This document shows positions 20,441 to 31,670 of a stretch of DNA of 64,000 bases, in pieces (the stretch's first letter is position 1; each line of letters begins with the position of its first letter). Origin of the DNA: Armigeres subalbatus. Taxonomy: Eukaryota; Arthropoda; Insecta; Diptera; Culicidae. The notes beneath the pieces were generated by a model. The model was not told the DNA's origin. It searched no databases and worked only from the letters and a program-made list of their open reading frames with translations. Position numbers and translations under genes: made by a program. The stretch is taken from assembly GCF_024139115.2 (NCBI RefSeq), contig NC_085140.1, positions 418,760,283-418,824,282 of the forward strand. Reading direction: 5' to 3'.

Positions 20441-23009
20441 AGCCAATTTCCTCTTGACATGATCTTAAAATCGAGAGGCAATCGTTTGAGTCTGCGGTTG
20501 TGGTGATTCGCTGCCCGGCTCGACTTGATTGTTTTGTTCGCTGCTCAACCGCTGCCTCCCCATAGGGTGCTTCGCGTTTCGATTCCCCACGGATTCCATT
20601 TTGATGACCCGCACGTCGGACCGCGGACCTTAATTAGCCGGAATGGAAAAGAGATATTAATATAAATTTCCAACTTAATGGTCTTAATTCTGGTCGCGGT
20701 GTGGCTACTTCGAGAGTTCGACGGCAACCAATAGCCGGTGACCGCTGGCCATGTTTCCTCCATTATGGATTGACCCGCTCAGACTCGCCGATTATTCGAA
20801 TATGTTGAATAATAAAGATGAGGATTTTTTCTCTTTGAAATGGAGGAGCGATTTTATATGGAAACAATTAAGAAGTTGGCTACCTGTTGTGCCGTTGATG
20901 GCTTTTGCCGTATTTGCATAAATTCATAATGAACGTTGATTGACGACGATTTATATGGATGATGGTTGTATTCTGATATTGGATCCTGTGGGTAATTGAT
21001 ACGAGACAAGACTTGCTGGCCACTGTTGGGTTTTGATGATTATCAATTCAAGCAGTATTTTGATATTGTTTAATATTTATTTCTTTCAAATTTCAAACTA
21101 TTGCGTAGTAAATGTGATCGGAATTTTTGGGAAAATGTGAACGTCATTTAAGAAAAACGTCTCTAATTAAAATAATTTTTTAATGACCATCCAAAAAGTA
21201 GAAAATATTTATCGTGGATTATCTTTAAAAACAAATAGATATTTGAATAGAAATATATGTGTTTGGATTTCAATAAACACCCTCCTGAAGTAAATCACTC
21301 GAAATATTTTCATCAAAAGCAGTATGAAAATTATTTGCCCCATTCAAAAGAGACTCAACACTAAACCTATTTGCCCAAAAATCATCACGCGATCCGTTCC
21401 CAATTGTCATCCACTACCAACAGTTGTGGTTTATGATCTGGAAAAAGGCAGCCAGTCATCAAAATTTGCATTCATAATTGACTGCCACGGCTATACTTCT
21501 CTGTCTCGATTTCGTATCCACGTCCACAACCGAAGGAAATCGATTTCCCCCTTTCTTGGGGGAAGCATTTCGTTCCGAATCATTTGACGGCAGCAATACG
21601 AAATGACCATCAAAAGCGTTCTAGTAAATGAAGTTTGAGCAATAACCAATCGCCATTATGAGACACAAAAAGCAGATGAGGGGAAAATTGTGAGAGGGTT
21701 TATACCGAAAGAAAAATCAATTTCATTTGATTGCAACGGTAGTCGTGTTGTTCGATTTATTGACTTTTTTTCTGCGGGGGAAAGGCTAGCAGCCAGCGGT
21801 GAGCAACTCTATCAATTGTTCGTGATGATTTCCGATCGATAAATCGAAATTTATGGCCAACCGCAGAAATGATGTCAATTTCAGCTCTGTTTATATCGTT
21901 TTGAGACTCTATCAGATGAAGCAATGCGATACGATGGAGTTATAAATATTTCCACCATTATGGAAATCAGCAGCAAATCAATTTGAATGGTTGCCAATTT
22001 TCTATAGCGGAAGGTGATGAAATACGCGCAAATATGCTGACCATTGAGCTCGATAGGGTGGAAACAGTTCGAAATAATTCTTTAAAATTATTCCTTGATA
22101 GAGATAGCAATTAATAAGTCCATTACTTCATTCACTAAGTAAACTGATCAACTCAACCACATTTCATAATTTGTTGCTCAAAATCTGTTGTAGTACGAAA
22201 TTCTTCACCAAACTTTCGCTTCATGTTTTCTTCAAAGTCAATCGCCACACCATCTCTGCTGTTCTATAATTTACATAATTTAATGAGCATACACCCCATT
22301 TTAAGGATTTTCTTGTGGTGGAGGACAATTCAGTAAATTATAAATATAAAAACTATATCAATCTTAGGAAAACTTCGTCAAAGATGACGACATGAATCAC
22401 AAATTTCAGAGCGCTCATAAAATGATAATAAAGCGAATTCGAATTTGATGAACATGCTGAAAACCTTCACTGAATTGAGCTATGGTAAAGATTACATTTT
22501 GAAATGTCAAACGCGATGGAATCAGATCTCTGAACAAAAATGGATCCGGATCTTATAACGAGAAACAAGAACGTGTTTCAGTTTCGTTACCGATGCGCGG
22601 TCGAAATCATTTTAAACTAAGACCGGGATGGTCTATTCATAGCATTGCACATTAACACTCTCACAAATCGTAGATGATTCGCTTCATCGAAAACATTATA
22701 TGACTGACAATATTACTGAAAATAAAAATGACTTTGGTTGAATCTTTTGGCAACTTTTGCTCAAAAATTCCTTGCGAGATAATGGATCATATCTCATATT
22801 TCTCATATTTTTTCATAAGCATATCTCATATTTTTTGCCTTTCTCGTATACTACGTATACGTAATTTATTCTTATTAACAATTGGTCAACATTGGAAATA
22901 AAAGATGTTTAACTATGATTAAGTTGGACATAGGTTCAACCACATTTATTTACTAAGGTTTGAAACATAGTTCATGGTATATTTAATACTGCGAGCATCT
23001 TCTCATTAT
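20441..23009. other. Long unique block, candidate regulatory DNA
   Basis: About 2.5 kb free of recognisable transposons, flanked by repeats on both sides. The first part (20460-20760) is GC-richer and holds CTTAATTAGCCGGAATGG, GATATTAATATAAATTTCC and CCAATAGCCGGTGACC. The segment 21590-22060 has AACCAATCGCCATTATGAG, ATCGATAAATCGAAATTTAT and CAAATCAATTTGAATGG. TAAT cores and CCAAT words are enriched to the eye. Frames at 20545-20763 and 21324-21587 are not convincing. It could be an intron or distal enhancer of a gene outside the window. Confidence 0.35.
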
Positions 23010-23099
23010 TGTTCTTCTTCTTTGACATTATATCCTCCACTGGGACATTGCCTCCTCGCAGCTCAGTATCCATGAAGCACTTCCACAGTTCCACCCACT
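23010..23099 (-). mobile_element. SINE fragment interrupted by a LINE
   Basis: TTCTTCTTTGACATTATATC, CCACTGGGACATTGCC, CCTCGCAGCTCAGTATCCAT and GCACTTCCACAG match the tail half of the Feilai-like SINE. The SINE stops at the TSD of the RTE-like LINE at 23113-25610, and no SINE body resumes on the far side of the LINE. Confidence 0.65.
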
Positions 23100-23112
23100 T
23101 CCACCCAGAGTT

Positions 23113-25610
23113 CATTCATTTATTTAGTTAACATCTAAACAGATAACACTGAATCAACAATTTGACGCCACAATGCACGGTTCGAAGCCGCATCTCTCCA
23201 TCCTCGGATACGCCCCACGCTCGCCAAGTCGTTCTGCACCTGGTCTGCCCATCTCGCTCGCTGCGCTCCACGCCGTCTCGTACCTGCCGGATCGGAAGCG
23301 AACACCATCTTTGCAGGGTTGCTGTCCGGCATTCTTGCAACATGTCCTGCCCATCGTACCCTTCCGGCTTTAGCTACCTTCTGGATACTGGGTTCGCCGT
23401 AGAGTTGGGCGAGCTCATGGTTCATTCTTCGCCGCCACACACCGTCTTCTTGCACACCGCCAAAGATGGTCCTAAGCACCCGTCTCTCGAATACTCCGAG
23501 TGCTTGCAAGTCCTCCTCGAGCATTGTCCATGTTTCATGTCCGTAGAGGACTACCGGTCTTATTAACGTCTTGTACATGACACATTTGGTGCGGTGGCGA
23601 ATCTTTTCGACCGCAGTTTCTTCTGGAGCCCGTAGTAGGCCCGACTTCCACAGATGATGCGCCTTCGTATTTCACGACTAACGTTGTTGTCAGCCGTTAG
23701 CAAGGATCCGAGGTAGACGAATTCCTCGACCACCTCGAAGGTATCCCCGTCTATCGTAACACTGCTTCCCAGGCGGGCCCTGTCGCGCTCGGTTCCGCCC
23801 ACAAGCATGTACTTTGTCTTTGACGCATTCACCACCAGTCCAACTTTTGTTGCTTCACGTTTCAGGCGGGTGTACAGTTCTGCCACCTTTGCAAATGTTC
23901 GGCCGACTATGTCCATGTCATCCGCGAAGCAAATAAATTGACTGGATCTGTTGAAAATCGTACCCCGGCTGTTACACCCGGCTCTTCGCATGACACCTTC
24001 TAGCGCAATGTTGAACAACAGGCACGAAAGTCCATCACCTTGTCTTAGTCCCCGGCGCGATTCGAACGAACTGGAGTGTTCGCCCGAAATCTTCACACAG
24101 TTTTGCACACCATCCACCGTTGCTTTGATCAGTCTGGTAAGCTTCCCAGGGAAGCTGTTCTCGTCCATAATTTTCCATAGCTCTACGCGGTCTATACTGT
24201 CGTATGCCGCCTTGAAATCAACGAACAGATGGTGCGTTGGGACCTGGTATTCACGGCATTTTGAAGGATTTGCCGTACAGTAAAGATCTGGTCCGTTGTC
24301 GAGCGGTCGTCAACGAAGCCGGCTTGATAACTTCCCACGAACTCGTTCACTAATGGTGACAGACGACGGAAGATGATCTGGGATATCACTTTGTAGGCGG
24401 CATTAAGGATGGTGATCGCTCGAAAGTTCTCACACTCCAGTTTGTCGCCTTTCTTGTAGATGGGGCATATAACCCCTTCCTTCCACTCCTCCGGTAGCTG
24501 TTCGGTTTCCCAGATTCTGACTATCAGTTTGTGCAGGCAAGTGGCCAGCTTTTCCGGGCCCATCTTGATGAGCTCAGCTCCGATACCATCCTTACCAGCT
24601 GCTTTATTGGTCTTTAGCTGTTGAATGACATCCTTAACTTCCCTCAAGGTGGGGGCTGGTTGGCTTCCATCGTCCGCTGAACTGACGTGGTCATCTCCTC
24701 CGCTGCCTTGACTTTCACTGCCTGTACTCTCAGCGCCATTCAGATGTTCCTCGTAGTGCTGCTTCCACCTTTCGATCACCACACGTTCGTCCGTCAAGAT
24801 GCTCCCATCCTTTTCCCGGCACATTTCGGCTCGCGGCACGAAGCCTTTGCGGGATGCGTTGAGCTTCTGATAGAACTTGCGTGTATCTTGAGAACGGCAC
24901 AGCTGTTCCATCTCCTCGCACTCCGCTTCTTCCAGGCGGCGTTTCTTCTCCTGAAAAGGCGGGTCTGCTGTCTCCGCTTCCGTCTATAACGTTCCACGTT
25001 CTGCCGGGTACCTTGCTGCAGCGCAACCGCCCGCGCTGCGTCCTTCTCCTCCAGAATCTGTCTGCACTCTTCGTCGAACCAATCGTTCCGTCGACTTCGA
25101 CCCATATACCCGACGTTGTTCTCCGCTGCGTCGTTAATGGCTGCTTTAACTGTACTCCAGCAGTCCTCAAGAGGGGCCCCATCGAGCTCACCCTCTTCCG
25201 GCAACGCTGCCTTGAGATGCTGCGCGTATGCAGTGGCGACATCAGGTTGCTTCAGTCGCTCTAGGTCGTACCGCGGCGGTCGTCGGTACCGAACATTGTT
25301 GATGACGGATAGTTTTGGGCGCAGTTTAACCATCACCAGATAGTGGTCAGAGTCGATGTTAGCGCCACGATATGTCCTGACGTCGATAATGTCGGAGAAG
25401 TGCCGTCCATCAATCAGAACGTGGTCGATTTGTGATTCTGTCTGCAGTGGTGATCTCCAGGTGTACCGATACGGGAGGCTGTGTTGGAAGTAGGTGCTAC
25501 GAATGGCCATATTCTTGGAGGCGGCGAAATCAATTAGTCGTAGGCCGTTTTCGTTCGTCAGCCGGTGAGCGCTGAACTTTCCAATAGTGGGTCTAAACTC
25601 CTCCTCCTCC
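23113..25610 (-). pseudogene. RTE-like LINE, family 2, copy A (with TSD)
   Basis: A 13-bp target duplication (TCCACCCAGAGTT) flanks it at 23100-23112 and 25611-25623. On the minus strand it opens inside the endonuclease (QIDHVLIDG, NIDSDHYLVM; 25610 to ~24930). RT follows with KTNKAAGKDGIGAELIKMG, YQAGFVDDRSTTDQIF, RRGLRQGDGLSCLLF and the catalytic CFADDMDIVG. The C-terminus has LYGHETWTM and VRWAGHVARMPDSNPAK and ends in RALWRQIVDSVLSV. The 3' end is AAATAAATGAATG. Frame breaks: one near 24930, one at the A-run 24259-24262 (shared with copy B), one at 23604-23607 (A-run one base short compared with copy B). It is 5' truncated. Confidence 0.9.
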
Positions 25611-25936
25611 TCCACCCAGAGTTTTAAAGTTATTAAATTTTGATCGTGAACTCGACGAAATCGAACACGTATTGGTGGCTATCATAAAACATAAAACATG
25701 AATAAAGCATTTTGGTACGAAACATGTTTCTTTGGAAGGGAGGGCACATTTATGAAAAAAAAATATATGAACAGTTTCGTAACTTTTTAACGTATGGGTC
25801 GATTTAAACAAAATTTAGAACACATATTCTCTATATAAATGAATCAATTATAGAGAGGTAAGGAGGGTCATTTGGAATACAGGTGGTTATTGGGGTTTAG
25901 TATTATTTAGAATTCGAATGATTCAGTATAACTTCT

Positions 25937-26560
25937 TGTAGCCTATAAACATAAACAAGTCTACTATACTTCTGTTCCTCAGCCACATGACAGATCGTAG
26001 CAGCCATTGCATACGCTAGCAGAAGAATGAATTCTGTCATCAAAAGCAAAAGTAGAATCATGAAAATAATTTCACAGCGAGGTATGGGATGCAGTTTTCA
26101 AAATAATTTTCAAAATTTCAAAATGCAATTTATTTACAAATAATTTATAGCATGAGGTTAGAATTTTGATTATCTACTTTATATATAAATTAATTTGATT
26201 GTTAATGACAATGAAGTTTTTTCTTGAAATGATTCCGGAGATGGTACTACTTTAAATCTTTATTAAATTTCTAACCCCGCCTAATAAATCATTTTCAAAA
26301 AAATCTCTGTTTGCAATTTTTAAAATTATTTTCAATTCCATTGCCTATACCTTGCTGTGTTGAATTTCAGTGATTCTACTTTTCCTCTGATGACAGCGTT
26401 CATCCACTTCTCCTCGCGTATGCAAGAGACACATACGCAGTCAGTCAATTCCACCTTCATCACGAGGTGAGTCGCGAGTGCAAGCAATGTAAACATGATG
26501 GGCGATTCATAGGTACATATGTGCGATGTTGAATTGCATATTTAGCGATCCTGTCAGGAG
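25937..26560. repeat. Dispersed repeat P, copy 1 (carries a MITE)
   Basis: AACAAGTCTACTATACTTCT, CACATGACAGATCGTAGCA and, after a MITE, GTCAATTCCACCTTCATCAC, GCGAGTGCAAGCAATGTAAA and ATGTGCGATGTTGAATTGCA match 28137-28340 in the same order. The MITE at 26012-26420 interrupts it; the 28-kb copy is uninterrupted. Just after it, GAATCACCCATCATGTTGTG is an inverted match to ATGATGGGCGATTC within the repeat. Family unknown; no coding capacity. Confidence 0.65.
26012..26420. mobile_element. 409-bp MITE with TGCA target duplication
   Basis: TGCA at 26008-26011 and 26421-26424 flank the element. Inner ends are inverted: TACGCTAGCAGAAG against CTTCTCCTCGCGTA, then CTGTCATCAAAAGCAAAAGT with AGAATCA against TGATTCTACTTTTCCTCTGA with TGACAG, continuing to ~26110 and ~26330. 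Removing it gives the uninterrupted form seen in the related copy at 28170-28220. No transposase is encoded. Confidence 0.7.
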
Positions 26561-27439
26561 TGTGTGCTGGCGTTGCTTGTGGAATCACCCATCATGTTGT
26601 GCATAGATATGTGCTTAGCAGTTTTGAACGCACTTCACGGAAAGCCGAAAAGAGGTGGGAGCGGAGCATCTTTTTTTCGCATAGGTTAGGGGTAATGGTT
26701 TCGTTATATTTGTGTGGATCAGAGTATGCTGCTCTCGGGCTGGGAGCCGCGGACTCGAGAGATTCTAATTTTCAAAATGTTTTGCTTCAGACTTGCAACT
26801 TTCCTCTCAGTGCAAACATTGCGATTTTCTCACGTGGAATTGTCATTGTGTTGTCTTTTTAAATTGATTCAAACTATTTCGTCGATTTGCTGCATTGCAT
26901 AAGTTATTGCGCCGAATGTAGAATTAATTCATACCGTTCACTTATTGAGTTTTGTTGGAAGTTAGCTATAAGATATTCTATGAGACGTACCGTGGCAGCC
27001 TGATTATTTCAGTAAGAAGTATGGAAATTAGAAATTTACTTATGAGAAAGAGTTGTTCCATAAATAACTATTTACAAGTTCCATTTTCAAAACTATGTGT
27101 TATGTTAAATATTGTTGTCCTCACAATATATTTTTTTTTATTACAATAGTTGAATTTACCAAAAACATGTAATTGCACTGCTCCTTGTATCTGAGTGTAG
27201 TGATACTATGACATAAAATATCTTCAATACCGCGTGGATTAGATGTATTGTACTTACAAAGCAATAATTCGATTAGGTGAATTTTGTTGAAGGCCTGTGT
27301 TGCTGAAATTCTAAAAAAGTCCTTTTTGAATGTTCTTTCCGTTGAAAAATTTAAGTATGCGAGTTCAGCGAGGAGTTCAATAATGAGATTTTTGTTCAAG
27401 GCTTTATTGGTTTAGTTAAAGATGGATCACAAATCTTCA
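26561..27439. other. Spacer without recognisable gene
   Basis: Short frames at 26560-26862, 26952-27149 (+) and 27121-27399 (-) show no domain. A poly-T of 8 at 27131-27138 is unremarkable. Confidence 0.4.
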
Positions 27440-27680
27440 CGTTGGCGGGATGCTCGCAAGAAGAATAGTGTTATTGTGGATCAGTACTATCACAATTCTG
27501 CGTAGTGGGACGCCCGCATTCAAGTTGTCTTCCTCTGCGTTGGTGGGACGCCCGCAAGAAGAATAATATTACTACAGACCGAAATAATTAGTACTCTGTA
27601 GTAGAACGTCCGCAGGCATGATTTTTATTTTTCCACAATGGTAGAACGCCCACAAGAATTAGGATTTTATCGTGGATTCG
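27440..27680. repeat. Dimeric minisatellite with GGGACGCCCGCAAG unit
   Basis: Units begin at 27440, 27501, 27538, 27598 and 27636 with words such as CGTTGGCGGGATGCTCGCAA, CGTAGTGGGACGCCCGCA, TAGTAGAACGTCCGCAGG and GGTAGAACGCCCACAAG. The spacing alternates 61, 37, 60 and 38 bp, so the true repeat is a ~98-bp dimer with two related halves. It is GC-rich compared with its surroundings. The function is unknown. Confidence 0.65.
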
Positions 27681-28136
27681 TAAGGTGCTCGTAGACATTG
27701 ATTGCATTGAGAATAGATATCCGCCCATGGTTAAGAACAGTTTATCGATACTATTCTGGTTTGGTTTCTAGTGTTTGTTACTGGTTGTTTGACATTTATA
27801 GTTAGACATTTGAATAGACGTGTGCTAAAATAAAGTAAAGGTAGTATTAGTACTGATGGTTTGTTCTAAGAGGGTTACTAAAAATGGTGTTTCCGTTGCG
27901 AGTTACCACTGCACGGGAATGACTTATGAATGATTTTCCATATTATGGTTGAGCAACCATAATGATGGTGTATCCATAGTGTTTTTCGATTATGATATTA
28001 GACGCTCGCAATAATGCGCCGGAAGTGATCGTTTGATTCAAGATGCCTTTTTATCATAGTGAGGGAGTAACAATTTGTCTTTAAACATAGATGCCAGCCG
28101 TTTTTTCAGAGAAGAGGGAAGACGTGTGCGTTGGAG
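27681..28136. other. Spacer without gene
   Basis: AT-rich with a short inverted motif around ATTATGGTTGAGCAACCATAATG (27943-27965). Otherwise nothing recognised. Confidence 0.4.
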
Positions 28137-28340
28137 AGGCTTATAAACATGAACAAGTCTAATATACTTGTGTTCCTTAGGCACATGACAAATCGTAGCA
28201 ACTACCGCATGCAAGAAACACATTTGTAGTCAATCAATTCCACCTTTATCACGACTCACCGCGAGTGCAAGCAACGTAAAGATGATGGGTGATTCATATG
28301 TGCGATGTTGAATTGCACACTTTTGAACCCCTTAACCAAT
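28137..28340. repeat. Dispersed repeat P, copy 2 (uninterrupted)
   Basis: Matches the repeat at 25937-26560 across AACAAGTCTAATATACTTGT, CACATGACAAATCGTAGCAA, CATGCAAGAAACACAT, CAATTCCACCTTTATCAC and GTGCGATGTTGAATTGCA. It lacks the MITE present in copy 1 and so provides the empty-site comparison. No coding capacity. Confidence 0.65.
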
Positions 28341-28662
28341 TTGCACAATGGTACACATATTCTTTAACTTCAGCAAACGAATGTAGATAGGTTGGAACAG
28401 TCATTGGATGCAATGTTATGCATGAGTATGTTAAGCATAATAACGTTCGACATAAAGTATGTTCAGCATTATTTAAATTTCCCATTAGAGTGATTCAAAT
28501 TTTGACTATTCCCCCCCCCTCTCCCCACCAGAAGTTCAAACGATCACAAGTTAGAACGACCGTGCCGTGAAGTGGCCCATGAACTAATTCAATATAATCA
28601 ATACGTTTACTGCATAGCACACTTCTCAAGCTAGAAGGCAGTTGTTGTTCCGAAGAAATTTC

Positions 28663-28800
28663 TAGACTAACATTTGAAAAGGGCGTAATAGCCAAAATTT
28701 ATTCCTTTTGATTCTTCTTCCTCATATATAGCTATATTTGTAGACGAAGAATCAGAAGGAATAATTTTTGGCTGTTAGGCCCTTTTCAAATGTTGGTCTA
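28663..28800. mobile_element. Short palindromic MITE
   Basis: TAGACTAACATTTGAAAAGG with GCGTAATAGCC and AAAATTTATTCCTTTTGATT mirrors AATCAGAAGGAATAATTTTT and CCTTTTCAAATGTTGGTCTA. The central loop is ~28720-28740. A half copy is at 48945-49012, and the outer word ACATTTGAAAAGGGCGTA recurs at 31532-31549. Confidence 0.7.
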
Positions 28801-29254
28801 GATTTGTTGATGTTGTCTAGATGCTCGGAATTTTTATTGATATTATTCTTTTACGTGTTAAATTGAGTTCCCCACGATTCAGTATTTGACAAATTTCGCG
28901 CAAACACAACCAGCAGTTGGCAGCACCATCTCAGAATCGAATGAAACTTGGTGGGCATAAAGATATGGTATTTCTAAGCCACTCTGCATACTTAGTTTTT
29001 CAAAAATTGTCAAGAGAAACATTTTATGAGGGCCTATTTTTTTCATTCATTTTTTTTTAATTCGATATAACTCTAAAATGACAAGACTTACAAAACAGTG
29101 TTGTATGACGGACTGTCTTGAAATTCCCAAAAGTTTTTTGGAAAAATATCCAAAAACTAAAAAACTGATTTCTACACTGAATTTGTTTTAAAAATTAAAA
29201 TCGATATTACTAAAAAACCTCATATCAGAAATCGATGAATTTTTTTCTGCAGAT
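28801..29254. other. AT-rich spacer, target of LINE copy B
   Basis: No gene seen. The text around TATAACTCTAAAATGACAAG and CTTGAAATTCCCAAAAG resembles low-complexity sequence found in other foldback arms, but no partner arm is present here. Confidence 0.4.
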
Positions 29255-29267
29255 AGATATTTCAATT

Positions 29268-31031
29268 TCTATCAGAAGCTCAACGCATCCCGCAAAGGCT
29301 TCGTGCCGCGAGCCGAAATGTGCCGGGATAAGGATGGGAGCATCTTGACGGACGAACGTGTGGTGATCGAAAGGTGGAAGCAGCACTACGAGGAACATCT
29401 GAATGGCGCTGAGAGTACAGGCAGTGAAAGTCAAGGCAGCGGAGGAGATGACTACGTCAGTTCAGCGGACGATGGAAGCCAACCAGCCCCCACCTTGAGG
29501 GCAGTTAAGGATGCCATTCAACAGCTAAAGACCAACAAAGCCGCTGGTAAGGATGGTATCGGAGCTGAGCTCATCAAGATGGGCCCGGAAAAGCTGGCCA
29601 CTTGCCTGCACAAACTGATAGTCAGAATCTGGGAAACCGAACAGCTACCGGAGGAGTGGAAGGAAGGGGTTATATGCCCCATCTACAAGAAAGGCGACAA
29701 ACTGGAGTGTGAGAATTTTCGAGCGATCACCATCCTTAATGCCGCCTACAAAGTGATATCCCAGATCATCTTCCGTCGTCTGTCACCATTAGTGAACGAG
29801 TTTGTGGGAAGTTATCAAGCCGGCTTCGTTGACGGCCGCTCGACAACGGACCAGATCTTTACTGTACGGCAAATCCTTCAAAATGCCGTGAATACCAGGT
29901 CCCAACGCACCATCTGTTCGTTGATTTCAAGGCGGCATACGACAGTATAGACCGCGTAGAGCTATGGAAAATTATGGACGAGAACAGCTTCCCTGGGAAG
30001 CTTACCAGACTGATCAAAGCAACGGTGGATGGTGTGCAAAACTGTGTGAAGATTTCGGGCGAACACTCCAGTTCGTTCGAATCGCGCCGGGGACTAAGAC
30101 AAGGTGATGGATTTTCGTGCCTGTTGTTCAACATTGCGCTAGAAGGTGTCATGCGGAGAGCCGGGTGTGACAGCCGGGGTACGATTTTCAACAGATCCAG
30201 TCAATTTATTTGTTTCGCGGATGACATGGACATTGTCGGCCGAACATTTGCAAAGGTGGCAGAACTGTACACCCGCCTGAAACGTGAAGCAACAAAAGTT
30301 GGACTGGTGGTGAATGCGTCAAAGACAAAGTACATGCTTGTGGGCGGAACCGAGCGCGACAGGGCCCGCCTGGGAAGCAGTGTTACGATAGACGGGGATA
30401 CCTTCGAGGTGGTCGAGGAATTCGTCTACCTCGGATCCTTGCTAACGGCTGACAACAACGTTAGTCGTGAAATACGAAGGCGCTTCATCTGTGGAAGTCG
30501 GGCCTACTACGGGCTCCAGAAGAAGCTGCGGTCGAAAAAGATTCGCCACCGCACCAAATGTGTCATGTACAAGACGTTAATAAGACCGGTAGTCCTCTAC
30601 GGACATGAAACATGGACAATGCTCGAGGAGGACTTGCAAGCACTCGGAGTATTCGAGAGACGGGTGCTTAGGACCATCTTTGGCGGTGTGCAAGAAGACG
30701 GTGTGTGGCGGCGAAGAATGAACCATGAGCTCGCCCAACTCTACGGCGAACCCAGTATCCAGAAGGTAGCTAAAGCCGGAAGGGTACGATGGGCAGGACA
30801 TGTTGCAAGAATGCCGGACAGCAACCCTGCAAAGATGGTGTTCGCTTCCGATCCGGCAGGTACGAGACGGCGTGGAGCGCAGCGAGCGAGATGGGCAGAC
30901 CAGGTGCAGAACGACTTGGCGAGCGTGGGGCGTATCCGAGGATGGAGAGATGCGGCCTCGAACCGTGCATTGTGGCGTCAAATTGTTGATTCAGTGTTAT
31001 CTGTTTAGATGTTAACTAAATAAATGAAATG
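29268..31031 (+). pseudogene. RTE-like LINE, family 2, copy B (with TSD)
   Basis: Flanked by a 13-bp duplication AGATATTTCAATT at 29255-29267 and 31032-31044, so it is a clean target-primed insertion. It is 5' truncated: the endonuclease is gone and it starts in the linker before RT (FYQKLNASRKGF). The first frame, 29303-29950, holds KTNKAAGKDGIGAELIKMG and YQAGFVDGRSTTDQIF. The second, 29974-31008 (344 codons, TAG at 31006), holds RRGLRQGDGFSCLLF, CFADDMDIVG and the intact C-terminus. The two frames are split by one missing base in the A-run at 29880-29883, the same lesion as in copy A. It ends TAAATAAATGAAATG. Near-identity with copy A indicates recent activity. Confidence 0.92.
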
Positions 31032-31216
31032 AGATATTTCAATTATCTAACTTTTCTGGAAATAATGTTCCTGACATATTTAAGGAAAAAAAGATTTTCT
31101 AACAATAACTTTTTTCATGTCCATATTGAATGAAAATTTATCAGCGAGTTTTATGCCTACAACGCCAATTATAGGTTCAGCAGCCTATCATCAATCAACG
31201 ACACATTTTGGACGTA

Positions 31217-31478
31217 TCCAGTTTTCCGCGAGCGGTAATGGCCGCCAGCTTGCCTGAGGGTTAGTCTCTGATTAGACATTTCTGGAGGTCAACTGCACCC
31301 ACCACTCCGAGCATTCTGACATGTGGCATGAAAGAAGGTGCTGATTAAGTGAATTCAAACCTTTTTGTATACCACATTGATCAAAATGCTCGAACGGTGC
31401 AGTTGACCTCCAGAAATGTCAAATCAGAGAATAACCCGCAGGCAAGCTGGCGGCCATTACCGCTCGCGGAAAACTGGA
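31217..31478. mobile_element. MITE with TA target duplication (Tc1/mariner-like)
   Basis: Terminal inverted repeats are near-perfect: TCCAGTTTTCCGCGAGCGGT with AATGGCCGCCAGCTTGCC at the left, and the complement ending ACCGCTCGCGGAAAACTGGA at the right. TA flanks both ends (31215-31216 and 31479-31480). Inner arms pair as GACATTTCTGGAGGTCAACT and AGTTGACCTCCAGAAATGTC. It is 262 bp and noncoding. The TA duplication points to mobilisation by a Tc1/mariner-type transposase. Confidence 0.85.
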
Positions 31479-31670
31479 TAAAAATTTGTTTGGGAAGCAA
31501 TTTAGCATAATTTAACATTAATGTGGACCAACATTTGAAAAGGGCGTATATTTTCCTAGATTTCTTATATCAATGTACTATGGTCCAGGATACAGATTTA
31601 CGCGGAAAGATGCATTTTACGCCAAAACTATTAGATGTACTTTCGAATGATCGACTGTTTATTGTTATTT

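Noticed and set aside
27440..27680. Possible CRISPR-like array
   Set aside because: Units are degenerate, spacing alternates in two sizes and the spacers are themselves repeated; this is an insect minisatellite.
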